Of a stretch of DNA of 64,000 nt, positions 44,522-55,222 are shown piece by piece; position 1 is the first letter of the stretch; each line of letters begins with the position of its first letter. The stretch is taken from contig JAQOOI010000055.1 of the NCBI GenBank assembly GCA_028554645.1, positions 1 to 64,000 on the forward strand, given 5' to 3'. The notes under the pieces were generated by a model. It saw only the letters and a list, made by a program, of their open reading frames with translations. It did not search any database and was not told the origin of the DNA. Origin of the DNA: Omphalotus guepiniiformis (lineage: Eukaryota; Basidiomycota; Agaricomycetes; Agaricales; Omphalotaceae). The translations under genes and the position numbers were made by a program.

Positions 44522-46365
44522 TGTTGCGTCAAAAAGCCTTTCAGTACTGAAATCTATCAGATTGAAGTAAATATGGAATGTTCAAGCATTGGAAACTGAA
44601 CATAAAGGACTAGAGTCACCCCAGACTGCTAGTTAAGACATGAAACATACTTGTACTCACAATACCTAAGTGTAGTGTTTGCTACAGTACTGAATCTGGT
44701 ACTAAGCAACTGTGACCAATGGGTTATACAAAGAGATACTAGTTATGCCTCTCCAGATGTGTTGGAATTCCAATGTTCCATACCAGATTGAGTTGGTCAG
44801 ACCCACCCTCTAATAACTAGAGACTCTACCAAGTGTTGTTGACTGTAATCCAAGGGGTTGATGGATTTTCACTTCAATTGAACAACTATCTAAGTCCTTT
44901 GGACTGATCAAAAGTTCCAGCTGGTCTTGCTAACTAAGTTGGCACTATAAGATTGAATGCTGAGAATATGGGCAATCTTGAAGATTGTATTACCAGAGAA
45001 ATATTGTACATTGGGTACTATGTGGATATAATGTCACTGAGATGAAATGCCAATCTGTGTAATAATGGAAGTAGATTCAAAAGTTACATCTGCACAAATG
45101 AGTTAGATACTCAATACTCATGCTGGAAGGAGTTAGATACTGAAAATGAGTATCTCTCTGGATCTGAGTATCTCTCTGAAATTCAGTAACCCTCTGAACT
45201 TGATGAAAGACAAAGGCGCTCTAATTGGAGGTCTTAGACGAAACTATGGGATAGAATACTGTCCTAGGAGAAGCTGAGAGCTATCCTAAACAAGAAATAT
45301 AACCTGAGTACGAATCTGACCAAAAAGAGATGTATAGGGGTAAAACTTGAAATAAACAGTTACTGTACCTTACTGTGGCTGATAGAAACGATGAAGCCTG
45401 GTCTAGATAAGCTCTAGAGCTTCTACACAACTCCTAATGCTGCCCTAGTAGAGGAGAATGTGCCAATTTTGGAGAAACTTATAGGGGACCAGATTTGCAA
45501 TGCACTAAGGAGAATGTCACCTGTCAGGATACTGGTTGCTATTTACAGGATCTGGACCTTTATTTAGATACCCTGGGTACGCCCTAACACACCTAGAACG
45601 CGGACAAAGCGATATATTTCTGTTTTTATACCAATCTATACCCAAAGTTCCTACATTTTGACTATCTAACTGGAAAATTACCTAGAAAACTACCTAAAAA
45701 GAATCCAATCTCTGCTCAATTGATACTTACTTACTTTTGACTCATTTACTGTTCAGATTACTCTTTTAATTTCGAGATATATGTTTGATTTTATGATTTA
45801 GTATATATAGCTTACAGAGTATCTATTTAGATTTTCTTAAGCAAGTACTGCCCAAAGCTACAAGCCAAAGCAGGAAAACCTTCTTAGACGAAATATAGCC
45901 TGGCTCTTTAGAGTTCAGTTCGAGAAATATCCAGTTGTGAAAACTTCTGTAAAGTCCCTTGTGGCAGATAAATTGAAAGAGATACTGAATCTTTGCTGAA
46001 ACTGCTGTTCTGTCTGTGCTGAATCTGCCTGCTGAAACTGTCTGTGCTGCATCTGAAACTGTTCCCTGCATTGTCTGACCATTGGATCGAGTTTAAACAT
46101 CGAGATTGATTGTCCTGAATCCCTCCTGAACCCTGAAAACCACCCTTACCTTCTGTCTGAATCTTGTGTTTTGAGATACCCTCTGCCATTTTTCACCCAG
46201 ATTGAGATAAAGACATCTGTAACCCTGCAGATTCGAAGTTCAATTGTTGCGTCTAACTGTGCGGAATCTCTGACAACGCCAGTCACACCTCACCCTACAT
46301 CATTTTGATTTGAGTTGGATTGTGCTCATTTGAGTATCTCTCTCGTTCATTTCATAGTCACTACA
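44522..46365 (+). repeat. 3' LTR of the complete retrotransposon
   Basis: LTR of 1844 bp, TGTTGCG...CACTACA, nearly identical to the 5' LTR at 29840. It abuts the 5' part of the autonomous Helitron-like element (CTGCTTTGATCGGAGCG at 46366), so the retrotransposon lies within that element's 5' end. Antisense transcription of cargo gene A would start just upstream of this LTR. Confidence 0.92.
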
Positions 46366-47132
46366 CTGCTTTGATCGGAGCGACCTTAAATTGTATATGT
46401 AATAATTGCCGAACCTTTAGGTTTGGCTCCGTACAAGAATCCTGTTCATGGCGTGTTCGTTTTGCCCACGTCCCACGGTACATATATAGACTTATTATAA
46501 ATCCATTCCACGGAACGTTTACTCAGCACGATCATCCGTGTTCTCGACTGACCGTTTTTTGTTCTTTCACTCTCTACAATTACATTCACCTTATATGTCT
46601 GCAAACCAACTTGAAAACCAGGGGCGGGATGCCCTCGTTTACCAGGGGCGGGATGCCCTAGATTCTGATATGTGGCGCAATGCGCTTGATAAAGAAACGT
46701 GGTGCTGTGCACTTGATAATGATACTGTTAATGGAGACTATACTTCAAATTTTGTCTCTTTGACCAATGAGCAAAAGAAGAGTGTACTTAATGTATTGCT
46801 TGATTCCCATAAACTGTCTGCTCATGAATTAAGAAAGCTTACTACTTTGCATCTGGGTGTGAGTGCTCGACATGTCAATCATAGTAAGAAAAATGTTGCT
46901 CAGTTAAGAGATGAGTTTTATGCCCATGAGTGTGTTTCATCCTGTCTAGTTCAATGCATATATGCTGAAAAGACTGGACTGGTAAATCTGCCTACTTTAC
47001 CACATGAGGACTTTCTGGCTTGTGCTCATACTCTGAAATTGAAAGGTATACAAAACACTAGTAAAAAGCGCAAACAGGAGGTGCAAGAAAACAACTCCCA
47101 TCAACAAAAGAAGCAAAAAAAAATCATAGTGG

Positions 47133-48977
47133 TGTAGTGTCTATGAAATGAACGAGAGAGATACTCAAATGAGCACAATCCAACTCAAATCAAAATGATG
47201 TAGGGTGAGGTGTGACTGGCGTTGTCAGAGATTCCGCACAGTTAGACGCAACAATTGAACTTCGAATCTGCAGGGTTACAGATGTCTTTATCTCAATCTG
47301 GGTGAAAAATGGCAGAGGGTATCTCAAAACACAAGATTCAGACAGAAGGTAAGGGTGGTTTTCAGGGTTCAGGAGGGATTCAGGACAATCAATCTCGATG
47401 TTTAAACTCGATCCAATGGTCAGACAATGCAGGGAACAGTTTCAGATGCAGCACAGACAGTTTCAGCAGGCAGATTCAGCACAGACAGAACAGCAGTTTC
47501 AGCAAAGATTCAGTATCTCTTTCAATTTATCTGCCACAAGGGACTTTACAGAAGTTTTCACAACTGGATATTTCTCGAACTGAACTCTAAAGAGCCAGGC
47601 TATATTTCGTCTAAGAAGGGTTTCCTGCTTTGGCTTGGAGCTTTGGGCAGTACTTGCTTAAGAAAATCTAAATAGATACTCTGTAAGCTATATATACTAA
47701 ATCATAAAATCAAACATATATCTCGAAATTAAAAGAGTAATCTGAACAGTAAATGAGTCAAAAGTAAGTAAGTATCAATTGAGCAGAGATTGGATTCTTT
47801 TTAGGTAGTTTTCTAGGTAATTTTCCAGTTAGATAGTCAAAATGAAGGAACTTTGGGTATAGATTGGTATAAAAACAGAAATATATCGCTTTGTCCGCGT
47901 TCTAGGTGTGTTAGGGCGTACCCAGGGTATCTAAATAAAGGTCCAGAACATGTAAATAGCAACCAGTATCCTGACAGGTGACATTCTCCTCAGTGCATTG
48001 CAAATCTGGTCCCCTATAAGTTTCTCCAAAATTGGCACATTCTCCTCTACTAGGGCAGCATTAGGAGTTGTGTAGAAGCTCTAGAGCTTATCTAGACCAG
48101 GCTTCATCGTTTCTATCAGCCACAGTAAGGTACAGTAACTGTTTATTTCAAGTTTTACCCCTATACATCTCTTTTTGGTCAGATTTGTACTCAGGTTATA
48201 TTTCTTGTTTAGGATAGCTCTCAGCTTCTCCTAGGACAGTATTCTATCCCATAGTTTCGTCTAAGACCTCCAATTAGAGTGCCTTTGTCTTTCATCAAGT
48301 TCAGAGGGTTACTGAATTTCAGAGAGATACTCAGATCCAGAGAGATACTCATTTTCAGTATCTAACTCCTTCCATCATGAGTATTGAGTATCTAACTCAT
48401 TTGTGCAGATGTAACTTTGAATCTACTTCCATTATTACACAGATTGGCATTTCATCTCAGTGACATTATATCCACATAGTACTCAATGTACAATATTTCT
48501 CTGGTAATACAACCTTCAAGATTGCCCATATTCTCAGCATTCAATCTTATAGTGCCAACTTAGTTAGCAAGACCAGCTGGAACTTTTTGATCAGTCCAAA
48601 GGACTTAGATAGTTGTTCAATCGAAGTGAAAATCCATCAACCCCTTGGATTACAGTCAACAACACTTGGTAGAGTCTCTAGTTATTAGAGGGTGGGTCTG
48701 ACCAACTCAATCTGGTATGGAACATTGGAATTCCAACACATCTGGAGAGGCATAACTAGTATCTCTTTGTATAACCCATTGGTCACAGTTGCTTAGTACC
48801 AGATTCAGTACTGTAGCAATCACTACACTTTAGGCATTGTGAGTACAAGTATGTTTCATGTCTTAACTAGCAGTCTGGGGTGACTCTAGTCCTTTATGTT
48901 CAGTTTCCAATGCTTGAACATTCCATATTTACTTCAATCTGATGGATTTCAGCACTGAAAGGCTTTTTGACGCAACA
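47133..48977 (-). repeat. Solo LTR inserted in reverse into the Helitron gene
   Basis: LTR of 1845 bp of the same family, in minus orientation (starts TGTAGTGTC, ends GACGCAACA on the plus strand). It is flanked by GTGG on both sides, a 4-bp match consistent with a target duplication of this family. No internal sequence is present. Removing it and one GTGG brings the two halves of the Rep-helicase gene together. Confidence 0.92.
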
Positions 48978-49069
48978 GTGGGTCTGAAGATATTGACATA
49001 AGTGCTGCTAGCAACCTTAATGATTCTGAATGGCTTAATATTCTCTCTTGGGATGAAAAATGTGAAATC

Positions 49070-50494
49070 TTGCAGGAATCTTTTGATGCTGGTAGTAATT
49101 CCTCTGTTTCCCAGTATGAATGCTCCTTCTGTGGTCTTCTTCAGTGCTTGGATGAAATATGTCTAATACCATGTGCAGAGTTGGATATTTCATTACTTAA
49201 CAATGCAGTTAGAGAGCTTCAGGAAAAAAGTAAGCAACCTGCAATCTCATGTTTCAATCCTGATTCTCTAGTCAATGACTGCTATCGTCTTTGTACATAT
49301 TGTAAACGAGAGGTTCATTACATCACCAATGATCAAGGACAGCGCCAACATCGTGCTTTTCATGACATTCCTCTTCGAAGTTATGCAAATGGCATGTGGA
49401 CTGGATCTGTGCCAGATGCTCTCATGGGCTTAACTTTTCTTGAGGAGCAATGCATAGCACGTGCTCGAGCTACAAAGTGTATGTTTAAACTTGAGCTTGA
49501 ACCATCTGGACAATATGCATCTCGTGGAAATGTTTGTATATTACCCCAGGATCCCAGTCCACTCAGTACTTGTCTTCCTCCTCCTCTAAGCCAACTTCAT
49601 GATGAAATTTGTGTTATTTTGGTGGGATCACCAAACATAGAGATAACTATTGACACCTTAATGAAAACACCATTACTTGTTCGGCGGTCTAAAATAATTG
49701 AAGCACTCAAGTGGCTTAAAGCACATAATCCATTGTACTATGATTTGGACTTAGATGTAGTGATAACAAATGCTTCTGAGTATCCAGAACATGGAGTCCC
49801 AATACCTCTGAAAAGTGTTATTCGTGTTAATGCAAATTCTGAAGGGATGTCATATACCCATCAAGCTAATTCTGAGAGTTTTAATGATAATGTATCACCT
49901 TTGGGTATGCCCTCATCTACAGTTGTTGATGCAGATCATGTTGACTCTACCTACAAAATGAGAAAACTTGATGCTCTCAAGAGATTGAAAAGCGGTAGTG
50001 AGTCATTTATTAAATTTCCTTCTGGCTCAATGCCACTATCAACAAGAAACAATCCAAAGCTCTTTGGATACTTGTGGCCAACACTGTTCCCATATGGTGT
50101 TGGTATGATGGAGAACAATGATGTTAGATCTAATGATGCAATAGGTTTCCGTTCTGTTGACATGAAAACTCATGTTGCATATTTACTACAAAGTGCTCCA
50201 AACTACCGTTTTCAGACTCACTTATCATTTATCTTTGTTATGGGTAACATTATACAGCGAAGACAAACATCATTCAATGCTAAGTTGGCTGTAAAAAAAT
50301 CTTGGTTTCCACGAGTTGAAACACTTCTTGAACAAGTTACTGAACCTACAGTTGAATCATATTCTCAAAAGCTAAAGACAAATCCATTTGCACAGCCTGA
50401 AACTGAAGGAGAAAAGCTGCTTCTAAACTTGTGCAATATGTTAATTATGTTGCTGACCATGTGCCTGGTTCAGTGGGCCAAATTCAAAATATGA
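49070..50494 (+). CDS. Rep-helicase middle segment (DUF6570-like)
   Basis: Open frame of 474 codons within the interrupted gene; the stated first codon is not necessarily a start, since the frame continues from 48978 (EDIDISAASNLNDSEWLN). Cysteine pairs CSFC and CTYCKRE suggest zinc binding. LRSYANGMWTGSVPDALMGL and EEQCIARARATKCMFKLEL are typical of the region preceding the Rep domain in fungal Helitrons. The frame ends in a spurious tail (LNLCNMLIMLLTMCLVQW) after the A-run frameshift at 50412-50415. Confidence 0.75.
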   Translation: MQESFDAGSNSSVSQYECSFCGLLQCLDEICLIPCAELDISLLNNAVRELQEKSKQPAISCFNPDSLVNDCYRLCTYCKREVHYITNDQGQRQHRAFHDIPLRSYANGMWTGSVPDALMGLTFLEEQCIARARATKCMFKLELEPSGQYASRGNVCILPQDPSPLSTCLPPPLSQLHDEICVILVGSPNIEITIDTLMKTPLLVRRSKIIEALKWLKAHNPLYYDLDLDVVITNASEYPEHGVPIPLKSVIRVNANSEGMSYTHQANSESFNDNVSPLGMPSSTVVDADHVDSTYKMRKLDALKRLKSGSESFIKFPSGSMPLSTRNNPKLFGYLWPTLFPYGVGMMENNDVRSNDAIGFRSVDMKTHVAYLLQSAPNYRFQTHLSFIFVMGNIIQRRQTSFNAKLAVKKSWFPRVETLLEQVTEPTVESYSQKLKTNPFAQPETEGEKLLLNLCNMLIMLLTMCLVQWAKFKI

Positions 50495-53400
50495 GAGAAG
50501 AAATGTTCTCTATTGTTAATACTAATGGTTTGCCACATATATTTTTGACTTTGAACCCTAGTGATACAAATAATCCAATTGCACAGGTACTAGCAGGCAG
50601 AGATGTAGACCTTGATAAATTCTTTCATGACTTGAAACCTGGTGCAGAGACTCTTGAGAGATCATCATTCATAGCACAAAATCCAGTTGCAGGTGCTAAA
50701 TTCTTCAATAATTCAGTGACTAATTTGCTAGATATATTACTTGGTACAAAGAGGAAGAATAAAAAAGGCATATTTGGTGAAGTTTCTGTCTATTATGGAG
50801 TAGTTGAAGCTCAAGAAAGAGGATCACTTCATATCCATTTACTTATTTGGCTTAGATATGGTCTTTCTCCAATGGAAATCAAGAAAAGATTTGACACAGA
50901 TCCTGACTGGGCTAAAAAACTTCTAGATTGGTATGATGATGTTTCCTCTCACAATTTGCCTGAGAACACAACTGGATATGTCCAATCACAAGGAATGTAT
51001 AGGCGTCAACCAGTAATGAGCCGGCCTCTAAATCCATCAGATCCAACTTTTAGAGATAATTGGAATCAGGACTTAAGAAATGTACTAGAAACCACTGGTA
51101 TGATACATGAGCATAATGACACTTGCTTCAAACATTTACCAAAGACTCTTAGATCTCTTCGTGATGACAATAAGGATTGTCGTTTTCAGTTACCAAGACA
51201 ATTATGCAATGATACACATTTTGATGAAGATGGTCATATAAATCTCAAATGTAATAATGGTTTTGTAAATGGTCATAATCCACTTATTATTACAGCACAG
51301 CGTTGCAACATGGATGTAAAACCAATTGGATCTGGAACAGTGGCAATGGCTATGTTTCAGTATGTAGGAAATTATACAATTAAATTGAGTATGGATACAG
51401 CATTGGTATTTTCAGCACTTTGTGCTGCAATCAAAGTGCTCTCAGAGAATCCTCCAATGGATATAGATGGAAATGTAGATGGCTCTGAGAAAAGCCACCA
51501 GTTTCTTGTGAAGACTGTAAATCAATTAATAGCTAAAAGAGAATTGTCTGGGCAGCAAATTGCTAGTAAACTCATTGGTATACCAAGTTACTACACCAAT
51601 AGAGTATTTCCCAGATTCTATTGGGCTGGTATGCTTTGTGAAATAGCACCTGATATTTATGAATCTGACTTTGATCTAAATACAACTACAAATACTGAAA
51701 CAGAAGAGGAAGATCAAAATCAACTCCAGCCAGAGTTGTCTGAACAAGATATTCTAAGCTCTGGAGAAAATCATGATTCATATGTATTTCTTACAAAAGA
51801 AGTTCTTGCAACAACTGCAAACTCAGATAGAAGTGGTACTGAGCACCATCATATGTTGTTTAATGACATGTTCTTTCGTCCACCAGAACTTCTTGCTCTG
51901 TGTCTTTGGGATATTATGTGCAAATACTCAAAAGAAAGACTACCTCGCTCTAAGACTCAATTGAAAACATATCTCAGATTTCAGCCAGGACATCCACAAT
52001 ACACAACACACTGCTATAAGGAAATTAAGATGACTGAAAAGCCACATATCCCTGTTCTCAAGGGTTATTCAATCCCTCGTAGTGATAAAGATGACCAAGA
52101 GTCAAGATATGCAATTGCAATGCTTGCTCTCTTTAAACCATGGTCAAATAGTCAAGCTACATTGCTTAAAGATACCAATGAAACATGGAAATCTGCTTTT
52201 GAAGCATGGAGAACTGATATGCATAACATGGAACATGAAAAGGTAATGAAGAACATGCAGCTCATATATGAAAGTAGAGATGCTAAATTTGACTATTCTG
52301 CAATGAGAAGAAAGAGATTGGCAGAACTTAATGGTCATCTAGGCAATTTGAATACATTCTCTGATGAGAGCAATGAATATGATCCTGAGTGGGAGAATGC
52401 AATGCAAACTGAAGTGAATCTCCAGGATTATCAACATCAAAACCTTGAAGATTTATCTCAGGATGTTCAGCATATTTTATCAGCTACTGCTAATCAAGGA
52501 TTTTATCATGTTGGTGATAGTATGATTATTGACAACACTCAATTTGCAAACAATACCATGTATGCAACTGCTGAAGACAAAGAAGCAGCTCAACACTCCA
52601 TTGCTGCTATTATGCAAGAGAAGGAAATTCTAATTCAGCAAAGATTAAGTGCTGCTTCACAGAAAAAATTGACAACTTCTAGACAGCATCAACATTTGAC
52701 TAATGTGGTTCCACTTCCATTTTCAACAACCATTAATGAGGAAATTGAACATGCTAGGCAGCTATATATGCATTTCAATCAAGATGATGGTCATTGGTGC
52801 AATCTGAAGTTATATCAGAAACTTGCAATTGCACTGATAATAAAACATAACTTGAATGACAAACAGATTATGGTTTTTCTTTTACTAGTGGATAATGTAG
52901 GCCAGCAATTGGAATGCTCCAATACTCTACCTCCTCTGCATTTACTTGTCACTGGACCTGGTGGAACTGGTAAATCTCGAATTTTTGAAGCCTGGACTGA
53001 GTTTCACACAGAACTTGACTGTACTGAACAGTTTAGACTCACCGCTCCTACTGGAGTTGTTGCCAGTGATATTGGTGGATGCACAATACATTCTGAACTA
53101 GCTTTGCGTGTGAAAAGATCTACAATGAAGGCTGAAAGTGCTGCTGGTCAAAAGGTACGAAGTGAATTGGAAAAACGTCTAAGACCATTGAGAACACTTG
53201 TTGTTGATGAGATATATTTCATGGACCCTACAGACTTAAGTCAGTTATCTGAATATAGTTCAATTGCAAAAGGTACAAGTGAATATCCATTTGGTGGTCT
53301 GAATCTTATAACATGTGGTGATCCTGCACAGCTTCCTCCTCCAGGTTCTTCAACACTTTTTGACAGAGAACTTGTGAAATGTTATCAATCAACTAATTTG

Positions 53401-54438
53401 AATGCACTGAATGAATCTACCCAATACAAGGTCAAGGGAATTCAGGCATGGCACCAAGTCAATAAAGTTGTTGTTTTAACAGAAGTAATGCGCCAAAAAG
53501 GAGACCATATACTCATTGATATTCTGAGCAGACTTAGAACTGGAACATGTACTGAATATGACAAACAAATTCTTGATAGTTATGTTCTCAGCAATGAGAA
53601 ATGTTCTAATGAAACAAAGTCACTAATTGATATAAAAAGATGGGTGACAAATCCAAACACTGCATGTCCCTTAATAACATATACTAATTCTGCTAGAGAT
53701 GCACATAATTTTGAATCTGCAAAGGCATTTGCAGAAGCCTCTGGACAGTTATTCCAGGTTTATCACTCTATTGATACTTATGGTCGTGGCAAAAACAGAA
53801 AAGAACTACAAGGTATTGTTGCAGAATCAGCATGGAAGGTACCAATCAAAAAAGCACAAGATTTAGGTGGTAGAGTACCATATATTCCAGGAATGCCTAT
53901 TTTTGGAACAGAAAACATTGCTACTGAGTTAGGTCTGTCAAAAGGCAGTCTGGGCACTTTGATATCAGTCAAATATGAGGAACGGAATAATCGGAGATAT
54001 GCAGTATCAGCCACTGTGGACTTCCCTGGATACCAAGGAAAAGACTCAGATAATCCACACTATGTTCTTTTAAAACCAATATCACAATCTTTCACATTCA
54101 ACCTTCCAAATTCTGATCGCAGGTATTCTGCAAACAGAACTCAGCTACCATTAATTCCAGCATTTGCATTTACATCTCATAACTCTCAAGGTCGTTCTCT
54201 TGATGTGGTATGCATTGATTTTGCAAGCTGTCGGTCTATTCAAAGTGCATATGTTATGCTCTCACGTGTCCGTTCACTGAAAGGACTATGTATTCTTCGT
54301 CCATTCAATCTAAATAAAATTAAGAACCATATATCACAAGAGTTAAGAGAAGAGCTTCAGAGAACTGAACAGTTAAGTCAAATCACAATTGAACATGCAA
54401 AACAACAATTGTCATGGTATTACGACTACATGACATAA
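50431..54438 (+). CDS. Rep nuclease and Pif1-type helicase segment of the Helitron protein
   Basis: This 1335-codon frame has the Helitron Rep core: GLPHIFLTLNPSDTNNP, the HUH motif in ERGSLHIHLLIWLRYG, and a tyrosine pair QYVGNYTIK, which would nick and attach to DNA at the element end. The C-terminal half is a superfamily 1B helicase with Walker A LLVTGPGGTGKSRIFEAW, Walker B LVVDEIYFMD, the CGDPAQLPPPGSS motif, LTEVMRQKGD and the terminal TSHNSQGRSLDVVCIDFAS-x-SAYVMLSRVRSLKGL. All core motifs look intact. The first codon of this frame is not the natural start, since the protein continues from the upstream segment. Confidence 0.92.
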   Translation: MQYVNYVADHVPGSVGQIQNMREEMFSIVNTNGLPHIFLTLNPSDTNNPIAQVLAGRDVDLDKFFHDLKPGAETLERSSFIAQNPVAGAKFFNNSVTNLLDILLGTKRKNKKGIFGEVSVYYGVVEAQERGSLHIHLLIWLRYGLSPMEIKKRFDTDPDWAKKLLDWYDDVSSHNLPENTTGYVQSQGMYRRQPVMSRPLNPSDPTFRDNWNQDLRNVLETTGMIHEHNDTCFKHLPKTLRSLRDDNKDCRFQLPRQLCNDTHFDEDGHINLKCNNGFVNGHNPLIITAQRCNMDVKPIGSGTVAMAMFQYVGNYTIKLSMDTALVFSALCAAIKVLSENPPMDIDGNVDGSEKSHQFLVKTVNQLIAKRELSGQQIASKLIGIPSYYTNRVFPRFYWAGMLCEIAPDIYESDFDLNTTTNTETEEEDQNQLQPELSEQDILSSGENHDSYVFLTKEVLATTANSDRSGTEHHHMLFNDMFFRPPELLALCLWDIMCKYSKERLPRSKTQLKTYLRFQPGHPQYTTHCYKEIKMTEKPHIPVLKGYSIPRSDKDDQESRYAIAMLALFKPWSNSQATLLKDTNETWKSAFEAWRTDMHNMEHEKVMKNMQLIYESRDAKFDYSAMRRKRLAELNGHLGNLNTFSDESNEYDPEWENAMQTEVNLQDYQHQNLEDLSQDVQHILSATANQGFYHVGDSMIIDNTQFANNTMYATAEDKEAAQHSIAAIMQEKEILIQQRLSAASQKKLTTSRQHQHLTNVVPLPFSTTINEEIEHARQLYMHFNQDDGHWCNLKLYQKLAIALIIKHNLNDKQIMVFLLLVDNVGQQLECSNTLPPLHLLVTGPGGTGKSRIFEAWTEFHTELDCTEQFRLTAPTGVVASDIGGCTIHSELALRVKRSTMKAESAAGQKVRSELEKRLRPLRTLVVDEIYFMDPTDLSQLSEYSSIAKGTSEYPFGGLNLITCGDPAQLPPPGSSTLFDRELVKCYQSTNLNALNESTQYKVKGIQAWHQVNKVVVLTEVMRQKGDHILIDILSRLRTGTCTEYDKQILDSYVLSNEKCSNETKSLIDIKRWVTNPNTACPLITYTNSARDAHNFESAKAFAEASGQLFQVYHSIDTYGRGKNRKELQGIVAESAWKVPIKKAQDLGGRVPYIPGMPIFGTENIATELGLSKGSLGTLISVKYEERNNRRYAVSATVDFPGYQGKDSDNPHYVLLKPISQSFTFNLPNSDRRYSANRTQLPLIPAFAFTSHNSQGRSLDVVCIDFASCRSIQSAYVMLSRVRSLKGLCILRPFNLNKIKNHISQELREELQRTEQLSQITIEHAKQQLSWYYDYMT

Positions 54439-54815
54439 TTGCACAGAAGGTTTGGCCCTCGCCGCTTGCGGCCATACCCCCCCTCATTGTATATTAGTCA
54501 GCATTTTCGGCCCTCGTTTTTGCACACTTATGGTCAGTTAAATACAAGTAAAAAAAAACACATTTTTTGTAAGAAACATGTAATTTTTTATACACTGGAT
54601 GAAATTTAACATAAAATCTGTGAGAAAATGCGAAACATATGTTGAATTAATACGGAAATTTTTCATCATTTTTTTGCTACTAATACTAAAATTATGTTGA
54701 AATTATAGTAAATTGTATCAACACAATACCTTCATTTCTCCAACATCAAACACAGTGATTTACAGTGAACAGATGTTGAACAAATATCAAAAATCATTTA
54801 TCATAAAACTTTAAT

Positions 54816-55222
54816 TATACACTCTGTACACCTGTATACACCATGTATACACCCTGTCACATGTGTATACACCTGTATACACCTGTATACACCCATATAC
54901 ACCTGTATACACCCATATACACCCTGTACACCTGTATACACACTGTCTGTATACAGGGTGACAGATGTACAGGGTGTATACAGGTATACAGGATGACATG
55001 TATACAGGATGTATACAGAGTGTATACAGGGTGGATACAGGGTGGATACAGGGTGTATACAGGGTGCATACAGAGTGTATACAGAGTGTATACAGGGTGT
55101 ATACAGGGTGTATACAGGGTGTATACAGGTGGGAGTGTATACAGTGTGTATACAGAGTGTATACAGGGTGTATACAGGTGGGAGTGTATACAGTGTGTAT
55201 ACAGAGTGTATATGGGTGTATA
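54816..55222 (+). repeat. 11-bp minisatellite block 3
   Basis: Units of GTATACAGGGT on the plus strand, after a short stretch in the opposite orientation (CACCTGTATACAC, 54816-54950). The orientation change at about 54950 makes a foldback within the block. A GGTGGGAGTGTATACAGTG segment is repeated at 55129 and 55179. Confidence 0.9.

Larger units (their letters stand above)
29840..46365 (+). mobile_element. Complete 16.5 kb Ty3/gypsy-type retrotransposon with antisense cargo genes
   Basis: The element runs from the 5' LTR (29840-31683) to the 3' LTR (44522-46365), each 1844 bp and nearly identical, implying recent insertion. Order: LTR, primer site, gag, protease, RT-RNaseH-integrase, two antisense genes, polypurine tract, LTR. 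RT-RH-INT order is diagnostic of Ty3/gypsy. No chromodomain was seen. The flanks do not give a matching 5-bp duplication (AACGA left, CTGCT right), so the two LTRs may come from different insertions joined by recombination, or the assembly may have merged copies. Confidence 0.88.
46595..54438 (+). pseudogene. Helitron Rep-helicase gene, interrupted by an LTR and frameshifts
   Basis: The gene for a rolling-circle replication initiator fused to a Pif1-type helicase. Part 1 (46595-47132) starts MSANQLENQGRDALVYQGRD. A reversed LTR interrupts it at 47133-48977 with a GTGG duplication. Part 2 (48978-50494) contains a cysteine-bearing N-terminal region (CSFCGLLQCLDEIC, CTYCKREVHY) resembling the DUF6570 region of fungal Helitrons. 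Part 3 (50431-54438) holds the Rep nuclease and helicase. Rejoining needs one extra A in the run at 47115-47123 and one in the run at 50412-50415. Without the LTR and these indels the frame would be continuous, about 2000 residues. Confidence 0.85.
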
